Assembly (NCBI RefSeq): GCF_905147365.1
Contig: NC_056423.1
Span: 910,501 to 974,500 of the forward strand
DNA from: Aricia agestis
Taxonomy: Eukaryota; Arthropoda; Insecta; Lepidoptera; Lycaenidae
Direction: 5' to 3'
Length of the DNA stretch: 64,000 bases
The translations under genes and the position numbers were made by a program. This document shows positions 51,939 through 61,958 of this stretch, in pieces (position 1 is the first letter of the stretch; every line of letters starts with the position of its first letter). The notes beneath the pieces were generated by a model. That model was not told the origin of the DNA. It saw only the letters and a program-made list of their open reading frames with translations, and searched no databases.

Positions 51939-53457
51939 GGGGTCTGATAAAAGATAGAGCCTACTGTACATTATTTTTACTGTGGTATTTTATGTCTTTA
52001 TAAAGTGTTTGTTTTATGTGACTTGGTTCTGTTATTTTTATTCATGGGTTAGTTGACAGAGAAAGCCTTGATTTGGCTTGAATGAAATTAAAGTGAAAAG
52101 TCTGCGGAAGTAAAAATAAAAGCAGCAGCAGGCAAACATTTTCGCAAAGATGAAGACGGTATTACTTGTACTACAACGCGCCGGCGGTCTTCTCCATCTT
52201 ACGAATTTGAAATCAATTTACGTCCTGACACGAACTTAACTTTTTTGGTACGAAGTTCCTTATCACACGTTGCGAAAGGGGGCTAGAACGAAAATGTTGT
52301 GATGACACTTTTTTATTAGTACCTGCATGGTAGGGGCAGAGGGCGTTGATTGACGCTCAGGAATACTATCAATGCCCTCTGATGACTAGATGGCGTTTTT
52401 GAAAATAAACTGTGACATATACATCGAACGTCGGACGTTTATAACTTCGTTCTATCCGGGTGTCCCCTGACACCTCTCAAGTTTTTATCATTCTAAAAAG
52501 TGCACCGAGCTGTTAAAGAAATTTTCTCAATTGCTGTCAGTGTAAAATAGCACAGTAGTAAGATTTTATTGTAAGAACCACTTACCCGCAAAATGTCTCC
52601 TAGAAATAACCACTTACTTCTAATAGTTCGGCCATTAGAGTAAATAGAGAATACTTTTATTTTTATATAAGGAAAGTATTTTATTGCAAGGCAATATTAA
52701 GGCAGGAAAAAGGGCTTCTAGTATTTATAGATATTACATCTGGTACATACAAAATATTATTTTTTGTGTGGTATGAATGGAACAATGCAATTTGTAGTAT
52801 GCAAATTTTGTTTTAACCTCCTTGTATTTAATGATTTTTTAAAAAAACTTAGTGAGATGCCGATTACAGAAGAATACATCAATGCCAAATTGTTTTTAGC
52901 TCTAAACATATAACTTTAATTTTGAGAGCTATCAGTGAAACTTAGCGCTTATTAATTTAAATATTTTATGATTTATGGTTTAACACTTAACGGAACGAAA
53001 ATGGAAGCTAAATTAATTAATGTCCTCTTAAGTCGATTTCAATTGAAATCGATTTTACATAAAATCGATTATTTAACATTCCGTGTTAGCTACCTTCCTT
53101 ACACCGTCTGCATGTTTGAATTAATTGCAGAATCCGCCGATAACCCTGGCTTCTGTAGGTCGTATCTGTTGATAACTTCGCAATTAATCGATTACAATCG
53201 AGTAATTTAATCGATTCGATTATGATTATTGTTAAGGTGATTCAATTAGATGTAAATTCAGCCCATTTGAGGTTATGTTAATTGGTTTTTAATTGTGGCT
53301 AGGATAATCTTTATGGCGGTGTCCGGTTACTCAACTTCTAGTTCATACTTTACTTTAACATCTTTGGCAACAAATCATCGTTAAACTTAATTAACCCCGC
53401 CATCTTGTAAAATGGTAATCCATACTTACTTACTTACTACTAGTTACTATATTACTA
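51939..53457. other. Unannotated stretch
   Basis: No gene. 52339-52384 folds (GCAGAGGGCGTTGAT with TCAATGCCCTCTG). 53033-53052 is the perfect palindrome TCGATTTCAATTGAAATCGA, within a cluster of ATCGATT words (53031-53222) that an 80-codon frame (52968-53210) crosses. Confidence 0.35.
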
Positions 53458-53652
53458 ATTTACTAATATTATTATAAATGCGAAAGTGTGTCTGTCAGTC
53501 CGTCTGTCTGTCTTTCAGTCTATTACCTCTTCATGCCCAAACCGCTGAACCGATTTTGCTGAAATTTGGTATAGAGATACTTTGAGCCCCGGGTAAGGAC
53601 ATAGGATACTTTTTATCGCGGAAAAATGTACAGTTCCCGCGCGATAAAAAAG
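53458..53652 (+). mobile_element. Hel-1 copy, 3'-truncated
   Basis: ACTAATATTATTATAAATGC, (GTCT)n, CATGCCCAAACCGCTGAACC, GAGATACTTTGAGCCCCGGG, CAGTTCCCGCGCGATAAA. It stops before the 3' hairpin and is followed directly by REP-F. Confidence 0.7.
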
Positions 53653-53715
53653 TAAGTAGAGAATATTTCGCAAAGGTCTGAGCAGAGGGCGCTACTAGCA
53701 CAAACAGTAATTTAT

Positions 53716-54046
53716 CTAATAAGCCGTTTGTGTCCCACTGCTGGGCAAAGGCCTCCCCTCTTTCCTTCCACACGTCTCTATCCTTTGCTGTGTTTGGCCA
53801 CTCTCTATCAACAGCGTCTAGTTCGTCGCGCCACCTTTTCTTGGGTCTGCCTCTTTTTCGCCGACCTTTCGGTAGCCACTCCGTAACTAGACGCGCCCAT
53901 CTGTCCGGGTGCATGCAGGCGACGTGCCCTCCAGCTCCCCTTTAGACCAGCAGCTTTTCTACTCTTGTCTTGGAGCGTAGAGCGGTGTTTCGAATACGGT
54001 CAATCCTTTTGACACCTAAGATGCTCCATAGCTCTTTGACAAACTC
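53716..54046 (-). pseudogene. C-terminal end of an RTE-type LINE ORF, decayed
   Basis: This encodes the C-terminal part of an RTE-clade retrotransposon polyprotein, beyond the reverse transcriptase core, which is missing. On the minus strand the frame reads from EFVKELWSILGVKRIDRI through RNTALRSKT, reaches a TAA stop at 53942-53944, and continues GAGGHVACMHPDRWARLV, EWLPKGRRKRGRPKKRWRDE, LDAVDREW and QQWDTNGL at the 3' junction. The GHVAR-like box, RWARLVTEW and the RGRPKKRW motif are hallmarks of RTE C-termini (established by family similarity, recalled without a search). The stop sits where the family normally has a tryptophan/lysine-rich segment. A 127-codon frame reported from 53914 reads past the element end into REP-F and Hel-1. 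Confidence 0.82.
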
Positions 54047-54376
54047 CGAACCGGGACTTCTGTAAGTCGGTCAAAGACCAAGACTGATGCCTGTTTTCAC
54101 CAACGGTCTCCTTACGCTTAGTGTTCCTTAGCGATCTTTGCGGGTCAAATATCTATTAAAACAAAGACATTTAAAAAAAAGTAATGTTTTGCAAAAGTTC
54201 TTACGCCTTAAGGACGAACGTGACACACAAAAAATCATGAAATCTTGAAGGATATGTACCCTTAATGGCCGCTAGGGGACCACTTAGCGTTAGGAGGCGG
54301 TTGGTGAAAACAGGCATGAGCAATTAAGATAGGCAGGATGCACATGTAATTGTAAGGATGCACATGTAAATGTAAA
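53716..54376 (-). mobile_element. RTE-type LINE fragment with 10-bp TSD
   Basis: The exact duplication AGTAATTTAT lies at 53706-53715 and 54377-54386. The minus-strand insert is a 5'-truncated LINE: the end of the reverse transcriptase ORF lies next to the 3' junction at 53716 (GGCTTATTAG), with almost no 3' UTR, as is usual for RTE elements. The 5' side (54050-54376) is unrecognised and ends in a short tandem (GGATGCACATGTAA twice). Confidence 0.78.
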
Positions 54377-54520
54377 AGTAATTTATAATCCAACCAAAAT
54401 CCGACATGTCGCACATCATGTGTATTAACAGAAACGTTGTCAAGCGTCAAACAAAACTCTTTGCTGTATGTGCTGTTGCTGCCGTCTAGGGTGAAAACGT
54501 TGCAGTAATATTATGTTATA

Positions 54521-54801
54521 TTGCGAAACAATCACTTTACGTATCATAGTAATACTTAAATAAAATAGGTACAGGAATAAAATAACCACAGCACAATTGC
54601 GGCGGCTTCTGAAGAGCACATTAGCTCCAGGAATCAGGATAGGCTTGTAATAGATTTTTCCATTCTTCAAGTGCACAATTGCTATCATGTGATTGGATAG
54701 AAATGATCATATTGTTCGGAATTACGCGGCTGAATTGACCAGTTCGTTTTACTTAAATCATCTACGGATAGATCACATGCGATAGATCTTCGATCTAAGT
54801 A
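54521..54801. other. Spacer
   Basis: No gene or repeat recognised. Confidence 0.35.
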
Positions 54802-55053
54802 TACAAGGTGTAACAAAACTAAGTAATAGGTGTTAAGGGTGTGTATGTGTTCCTTGTAGACAGTTTCACTGTGAAAGTGGTAGCGCTGAAAGACCGAATT
54901 TTTGCAAGGGCAAGCGCCCCAGGGTCACGAGTTTCCCCTACAAAAGTGAAAAAAATAATTGGTTATTCAGCGCTGCTACTTTCACAGTGAACTCTCTATG
55001 AGGAAGACGTGCACACCCTAAAGTATTATCGCTTAGTTTTGTTACACCCTGTA
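54802..55053. mobile_element. MITE-J copy 2, with 45-bp TIRs
   Basis: TACAAGGTGTAACAAAACTA..TTAAGGGTGTG at the left; the right end's complement is TACAGGGTGTAACAAAACTA..CTTTAGGGTGTG. TATA on both sides suits a TA target. A second inverted pair lies inside (CAGTTTCACTGTGAAAG and CTTTCACAGTGAAC; AGCGCTG and CAGCGCT). Related to 19678-19925. Non-coding. Confidence 0.75.
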
Positions 55054-56410
55054 TAAAAAGTATTTTTTTATACAAACTTTAAAGTAGAATAGTGAGAAAA
55101 ATTGTTTTCTTTTGAACATATCTATTTTACCCTGTCAAAAAAAGTTTGCAATTTCTCATCATCTACATTTTCTCGTAACTTTAACCATGTTTTTACTTTA
55201 AATATGAAATAGCTAGTAACGATTTGTAACGTTACATTATTAAAATAATAATTTGACAGAAATCTTTGGACAAAGGCTACAAAATTTCAGTGGATTTTAT
55301 TGGATGAGATTAACAAAATTCTGAGTAAAACGTCGAATGGACATAACAAGTACCGCGGCTCGCAAATTATAGGGCTCCGGAAACACCTTGTTAGGGCTTC
55401 ACATAATAACCCTCCAGCCCTACAGGCCACACATAATCTGGGCTGGGGATACCATGTCTAATAAATGTCCTTTAAAATATGTAAAAACAAAGTAAAGTGT
55501 TTGTTTTTGACTTAAACAAATTACTATTTTTAATTGATAATCTTGTTTTGCATGTGCGGTAGAGTAATAAACTTAATAAATAAAAACTTTATTATTCCAC
55601 ATAGCTAGATCAAGACTGATGCTCAAACTATATTGTTGCAATTGGTCACCAAAACAATAATAATAACAACCGAGTTGACAAATCAAATTTCTTAAGCTTT
55701 TACGGGTTCAAAGAAAACAATATAAACGATCGACTTATAAAAATATTGTCACTGTTTTTGTCTTCTACATTGGAAAATTGATCTTATTCTTTGCTTGCTA
55801 ATATAGCCCCTAGTCTACTCATAATATCCCTTCATGCCCTCTGTAGAAGTAGCCCAATACCATTTTAAAGGAAATTAAAGTATTCCAACATCTTTGCACT
55901 AGCGCTTTTGTATTCCCTAACTTCGAAAAGTCAACCTATCAAGAACGTTATTAAAAAGATAAAACCCCTGTGTTACTAAAAATATTCCTTTCCTTTTGAA
56001 ATAATATTATCTTTCCAACAAAAAGAGAATCATCAAAATCCGTTCATAAGCGACGAAGATATCCAAAAACATAAGACATACCTATACACCTTTGTGTTTT
56101 GAATTAAAACCTCCTTTTTTGAAGTGGGTCACAAAAAACTTTTATCAAAAACCTGCAAAAAGAATTTTTCGTCCTGGCAACCCCGACTTTAGCTTATAAC
56201 TAACAGTTAGGGGTTTCGCGTCTAACTCGTAATGTTAGGGGGCAAATCAATTTCCATAATCATTCTTGTTACATTTTACACTTACTACGATGTTGGGTGT
56301 TAGCTAGGTCAGTTCATATTGCAATATGGTGGGGCAATACATTTTTACAACTTATCAAAAAAGAATAGACGGCGAACATAACTTTTACATTACACAACAA
56401 GTATAAATGT
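55054..56410. other. Unannotated stretch
   Basis: No gene. 55350-55450 is GC-richer (ACCGCGGCTCGCAAATTATA, GGGCTCCGGAAACACC) but unassigned. The remainder is AT-rich and single copy in the window. Confidence 0.35.
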
Positions 56411-56562
56411 AATCCATACTAATATTACAAATGCGAAAGTGTGTTTGACTGTACGTCTTTCTGTCACCTCTTCACGCTGAACCGATTTGACAGAAATACT
56501 TTTTACCCGCGCGATAAATGAATTTTGCCGCAGAGGAATAATTGGGGAGCGTAATCTATTAT
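56411..56562 (+). mobile_element. Hel-1 copy, internally deleted
   Basis: Host A, then TCCATACTAATATTACAAAT, CTGTCACCTCTTCACGCTGA, AATACTTTTTACCCGCGCGA (deletion of the GAGTCCCGGG block), and a decayed 3' end GCCGCAGAGG..CTATT. Confidence 0.65.
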
Positions 56563-56753
56563 CAAATAAATACTTAAATAAATCTTAAATTGCAAAGTGA
56601 TGGTATAATAATTTAAAGTTAACATTGAGAACTATTATGAAGCAAAGAAACCTCCAAAAAAGTTCATTGACAGACTTAAAATTAGGCAAAACAAATCACA
56701 TTGTACAGCGAAGTTTTGTGTCTATAGTAGTAACGTTTAAAACACAACTATAA

Positions 56754-56891
56754 GGGCTAAAACACAACCACGTTGCGGCACCGCACCGCCAAAATTGGCG
56801 GCAAAAAAATCAAAACTTATATTTTAAAAAAAAAAAGAATTCCGCCAATTTTGGTGTTGTGGTGCCGCAACGCAGTTATGTGTTTCGGCTC
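56754..56891. mobile_element. Harbinger-like MITE, TAA flanks
   Basis: GGGCTAAAACACAACCACG at the left pairs with the right end (complement GAGCCGAAACACATAACTGC). An inner block GTTGCGGCACCGC pairs with GTGGTGCCGCAAC, and a further CCGCCAAAATTGGCGG forms a perfect 16-bp palindrome. TAA lies on each side (56751-56753, 56892-56894). 138 bp, non-coding. Confidence 0.72.
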
Positions 56892-58250
56892 TAAGTTACG
56901 ATCTGGTGTTTCCAATCCGAAACATGGTATCTGCTACCTAGTTCCTGCATGTTCCCTACAATACTATAGGACTGTAAAACTATTACGTATTTAATACTCG
57001 AGGTCGCGAGGTCGTCGGAATAAACGAAACCACTCAACACCTGACAGCCTCATTACCGTCCGCGAATGTTTGCATTCAACTTGAATGTTTAAAGTACAAA
57101 ATGAGGTGGAGGGATGAATATTTTTAAGAGTTTTTTTTCGTGGCGTTTTGCGCTTTTTTGGGATGGGTAAAAACCTCGCTGCCTGCTCTTTCATTTTCAT
57201 CACTTTTGCTGACAATTCTATTCTTTAAAGAAAAATAAAAAGTATTTAAAATTTACGTAGAAGCCTACAAGGTGATAAAGTTGATATGTAAAAATAATTT
57301 TGTATTATGATCTAGATTCTAGAATCTAGGTAGAACGATTAAATATTTGAAATAATACTATAACTATTGCAAAAGAAGCAAATGTCTCTTCCGTTTAAAA
57401 CACAGATGGAAATGATTAAGACTTATGACTATAAGATTATTTCTAAGGTATTTTGACATAAGATTTAAGTAGGACTTTTGACCGCTCTACGTCTAAAAGT
57501 TTATCAATCGACAACGCTGTTGAATACACGTAGACTCCTGTTGAAAACATCAGAAACTGGGCATTAAAATGGCACCATTTCCATTCAAAAACTACCAAAA
57601 ATTGACCCTGATGACGACTCCTAAACGATTTCACACCTATTTTGAACGCGATAAACCCTCCTCATCTCATTCTCACAAATCCCAAACAAAACCTTAAAAG
57701 TAAATAGTATCACCTCTCACCCACTGACAGGCCGAGAGAAACAGAGCAACAGCAACAGCCGGCAACAGCTGGCAACTCGCCGACGTGCAATTAAATAATG
57801 CCCTGAGTGTTCACACTAAATTCAATATCTCCCAGCCACAGATCTAGCTTCTGGCCCTACCATGAAACTCGAACTCACTTCTTGATAATCAAGATTTGAG
57901 ATCGAGTCGAGAAGATTTTTCGTGATGAATGAGCAAAATGGAAAAATATTTTGAAAACTGGGTAAAGAGAAATTTTACACCCTTGATGCTATTGCGAAAT
58001 ATTAATAAATGAATATTAATCAAAGAGATATAAAAACTACATTGTTCGTTTTTCTATATTTTTATGTCTATTGCTTTCTTTCTATTAGTTTTTCTATATT
58101 AAGTCGTTTATTGATATAATTAAAAACATGATTAGCAAGTAGATTTATTACGAAATCTATAAAAGTTAATTTATATTAAGCTTTCTGTTTGCATATTTAA
58201 ATGATTAATAGTATTACTAAAGAATAACGTAATTAATTTACGATATAATT
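56892..58250. other. Unannotated sequence
   Basis: No gene recognised. 56994-57060 is moderately GC-rich; 57745-57790 has AGCAACAGCAACAGCCGGC. Short frames are without motifs. Confidence 0.35.
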
Positions 58251-58830
58251 AAAAACGTGATGTTTCATCGACTTAAGTCGAGACGAAAGCGAAAGTTCGT
58301 GGTAAGCGATTCCGCGTTCGAGATCACAAGTAACTCTACCCGCTTTGTTTTCTTAGACGGTTCCCACACCAGAATAATTGACTGTCTGTGTAACGAAATA
58401 TCGCATTCGCACCTTTTTGCAGCGCGTTAAACACACCATAGACAACGATGACAGCTGTCAAAAATGGCGGCCCGCGAATAAACATTGAAACTGTTTTCGA
58501 ACAGCAAATTACATTACGAAAGCCTGTTACTTAAGTTAACACAGCTATACTTTTAAATATTTTGTTTTTTTTGTCGAACGAATTAAACGCGTCGAGATGG
58601 CAGCTGTCAAAAATTTCAACATGGCGGCGAGAGCTCTCGTTGCGCAGCGGTCGATCATCAATCCTTTTAATTGAACTCTACATTAACAGAGCTCACCGAC
58701 ATTACTTAGGAGCAGAGACATGACCGCATAATTCACGTCATACCAACCATTACTGTAAGTCAAAGTGGCGGCTATCAAAGAGAAAGCGCGAGCTCTCACA
58801 TCATTCTCCATGGTCTACGTAGGGCCCGCT
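58251..58830. promoter_or_regulatory. Candidate regulatory patch with repeated CAGCTGTCA / GGCGGC modules
   Basis: GATGACAGCTGTCAAAAATG plus GCGGCCCGCG (58448-58477) and GATGGCAGCTGTCAAAAATT ..CAACATGGCGGCGAGAGCTC (58596-58636) repeat the same module, and AAAGTGGCGGCTATCAAAG follows at 58761-58779. GACAGCTGTC is an E-box palindrome, and AAAATGGCGGC / ACATGGCGGC resemble YY1/Pho-type sites. The stretch is GC-richer than its surroundings. No coding frame; direction unknown. Confidence 0.35.
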
Positions 58831-59140
58831 GAATTTAGCATATGGTACTCCTGCATTTGAAAATTAACTCTATTGCGTACAGTTTTAGGTTTAAAGCAGA
58901 CTAGCGGGTCATCCGCGAGTGTGACAGGACTAAATTTATCAATTTACGAAGATTGTTCTTTGTGTAACATTATTAACACGTAGGTTCGTGTCGACAGGTT
59001 CGGTCGTTACTAAATATTAAATTATAGTTTCGCTTCCACGGCGCATTACTTTATCGCCGGGGGAGATATTTTATGATTATGCTGCGATCTACCCGACTTT
59101 AGGGTAAGAAAATGTTTTCCTCATCGTCACCAATCGTCGT
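58831..59140. other. Spacer
   Basis: No gene; moderate GC, no repeat recognised. Confidence 0.35.
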
Positions 59141-59425
59141 TTTTTTTTATGAAATAAGGGGCAAACGAGCAAACGGGTCACCTTATGAAAAGTAACTTCC
59201 GTCGCCCATGGACACTCGCAGCATCGGAAGAGCTGCAGGTGCGTTGCCGGCCTTTTAAGAGGGAATAGGGGAAGGGTAGGGAAGGAAATAGGAGAGGGTA
59301 GGGAACGGAAAAGGGTAGGGGATTGGGCCTTCGGTAAACTCACTCACAGCGCAAACGCCGTTTCACGCCAATTTTCGATTGTCGAGCCGGCCTAATCGTG
59401 CTGAAGCATGGCTCTCCCAAGTACA
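59141..59425 (-). mobile_element. SINE-A copy 11, diverged
   Basis: Minus strand, T-run at 59141-59148. A shorter pyrimidine tract, loss of CTCGGCGAAACA and of the TCTCCGG block, and CAATTTTCGATTGTCG in the 5' part make this the most diverged copy. Confidence 0.88.
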
Positions 59426-61790
59426 AAAATTTGCCGGGGATGCGTAAAGCATTTCCCCATGTTAAAAAAAAAGGTAGACGCGGCTTGCGAGATGAAAAAT
59501 TTTGCAAGTTTAATAGGCCTTGGGGTTGTTTAGGTGTTTGTTATTTAAGATTTTGCATTAAATAACGTTTTTGGAGACGTCAATTTTGATACTTACATAA
59601 AAATTTTCATGTATGAAATTTTAACGTTGTTTAGTGGCGGCCGAAAAGGAAGATCTTCCGACCGAGCGAGATAGCATGCTCGGTCAGGCCGAAGCCTACT
59701 GACGTCATTTCAGACGTTGTATATATCTTGCCGTTCTCCGAAACTTCGATAGCGCGATGCAGAAATGTTAGGCGAATTGTGGGTACCGCCACAAAATTTT
59801 TTCTTTCGTGGGTTATCCTGAGCTTTAATTTAAACAGTATCACCATCACTATTTAAATACATTTTCAAGACGAGACCGACGAATGACTTGTACCTATCAT
59901 TTCCTTCCTTAATCATAATTATTGATAGAATTAAGAATTTTAGAACAAGAAATAAAACCACGTCATCATAATATATGACAGTATTTAATAACATTTCAAA
60001 TTTATAACACATTTGAAGAAAACAATGATCACAACACTAATACAGAACTTGAAAAGTTTAAATGATGAAGGTTCTTTATTACACACGATTATTTCAGACG
60101 AGGACTTTTAAATTTTGACTGTAAAAAATGAGAGTGTAATGTTTTTAATATTGTCTTTTTTTTTCGAAAATAATTTAAAACTTTTCATAAAAGTTTTCGT
60201 CTGAAGTTAGGACTTAACGTCTAAATTTCTGAAATTTATATTTACACAAATACAAGGAGGTTTTTGTAGAAATTAATAATAACGCATAATTAAAAATATA
60301 TTGCATATAATTATAGCAATAAATTGTATTGCTATAATTTTAAAAATCAAAACGTCCCTGAAATAATTAATTAGTAATACATCTAGGTATAACTTATGAT
60401 TTAAATGAATATTATTATTAATAAGTAGAAATAAATTTCTATTGACTGTATTGCACTATTCATTGTGTTGTAAATAATAATAACTCTACATTGAAATAGT
60501 TTTTATTATAATTCGTATATTTTTAATCTAAAAAATCTAATCTATAATAATGGATGAGTTATAATTTCTATCTAATTATTTCTAAGTCATTATGTAAATA
60601 GTGCCGCAAAATTTCAATAAAACAAAATATAATAATTACGTTATAACTCACATATTTTATATTTGAACAAAAGAAGGGTTAGTAATATTATGTTATGTAG
60701 TTTTTATTTATTACTAATCTTTTTTTTTAATATGTAAGTATTTAAGTATTGAATTACTTTATATATAAATAAGGAACATAAAAATCACATGAAAAGCACC
60801 TTCGAATCATTATCTGTTAAATAATAAATATATTTTAATTTTGAATATTAAAAATAAACTTCAACGAAATTATAATACAATACATAATAATATTATATAT
60901 TTATAGGTTCCTGTACCTAATTAAAAGCTAACAAAAAATTTTTATTAACAATATTATTATTAAAGAAAAAATAAGACACTAATAATTATAAATAAACTTA
61001 TATTTACAGTTTAACTTCTATCTATAGTAATAATGACCTACTTTATAAATTTGCGTTTAAGGTTTTCTTTTATTAGCTCTAGCCGTTTTTCATTAAAAAA
61101 ATCAATTAAGTAATTTATAATAAACATAAATAAATGGAAGGTACTTTTTTAATTAATTAAAGCCATATTGTCTATGTTAACTGTAAGTCATTATAATGAA
61201 GCGAAATTATTAAAGCAAAATATAATATTTCGTTTTGGCATCACAATTTTTTTTTCTACCTAATGGCTCAAATGTCCGCTAAGAATTTATAAAGCTTCGA
61301 TTTTAGTATTTTAAGCTTCGTAACACAATCGTTAGTTTTCGTAGTGATCCTAACGTAATTCTTAAATAGATTTTAAACTAAGATTGAGATTATTTTTGTA
61401 ATTGTAAAAAACTAATATTGTCAATTGCACCATATTTTCGTAGGTACATTTAATTTACAAACTTAATTTGTACAACTTTACAACGTTTTTACATTACACG
61501 ATATCGATATCAGATGAAAGAATCCATACGTTCATATGCCTTTGGCATGCTAACATAGCTTACTTAGATATTTTAATTTTACATTCTAAATCGCATCCCT
61601 GTCTCCGTGCGATATCGTACCGCATCATGTAAAAATGCACTTATGCCACAAAAATTAACTAAAAAAAACCAGAGTAGACAGAACCAAGTAGTACCTCGAC
61701 TTCAAAGAAACGAGTGAATAAACGCGAGTTAGGTTCGTGTGTCACTTTCAACATCTCTTCTCTTCTTTCAACACGTTTCACAAAGCGTAA
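59426..61790. other. AT-rich, repeat-poor stretch
   Basis: None of the window's repeat families occurs here. Very AT-rich with many AATAAA-type words. 60309-60339 holds a 13-bp-arm hairpin (AATTATAGCAATA and complement). 59640-59720 is GC-richer (GGCGGCCGAAAAGGAAGATC, TCTTCCGACCGAGCG). No coding frame above about 75 codons and no motif. Confidence 0.4.
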
Positions 61791-61955
61791 ATGCCGGGAC
61801 ACAAAAACACGATACGACGTCGCGTCGTAGAAACTCATCATTGAATTTCTACGTGATTTTCTACGACGCGCGTCGTAGAGTCCCACGACACGACGTGAAA
61901 CGACGTCGCCTCGTGGTACGACACGACGTCGTGTCGAGTTTCTGTGTCCCGGCCC
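61791..61955. mobile_element. Foldback MITE rich in CGACGTCG, TAA flanks
   Basis: ATGCCGGGACACAAAAACAC at the left, and the right end's complement GGGCCGGGACACAGAAACTC. TAA flanks both ends (61788-61790, 61956-61958). The interior is dominated by ACGACGTCG and CGTCGTAGA words that pair with each other. Frames on both strands here are consequences of the palindromes. Confidence 0.7.
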
Positions 61956-61958
61956 TAA

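Larger units (their letters stand above)
53655..54520 (+). mobile_element. REP-F copy 4, split by an RTE fragment
   Basis: Left piece 53655-53715 (GAATATTTCGCAAAGGTCTG, GCAGAGGGCGCTACTAGCAC). Right piece 54387-54520 (AACCAAAATCCGACATGTCG, AACAGAAACGTTGTCAAGCG, GCCGTCTAGGGTGAAAACG). The pieces join at AGTAATTTAT, which is duplicated around the insert. Confidence 0.72.

Noticed and set aside
53531..53914. A 127-residue intact host protein
   Set aside because: The N-terminal two thirds is an RTE LINE C-terminus and the rest reads through the insertion junction into REP-F and Hel-1.
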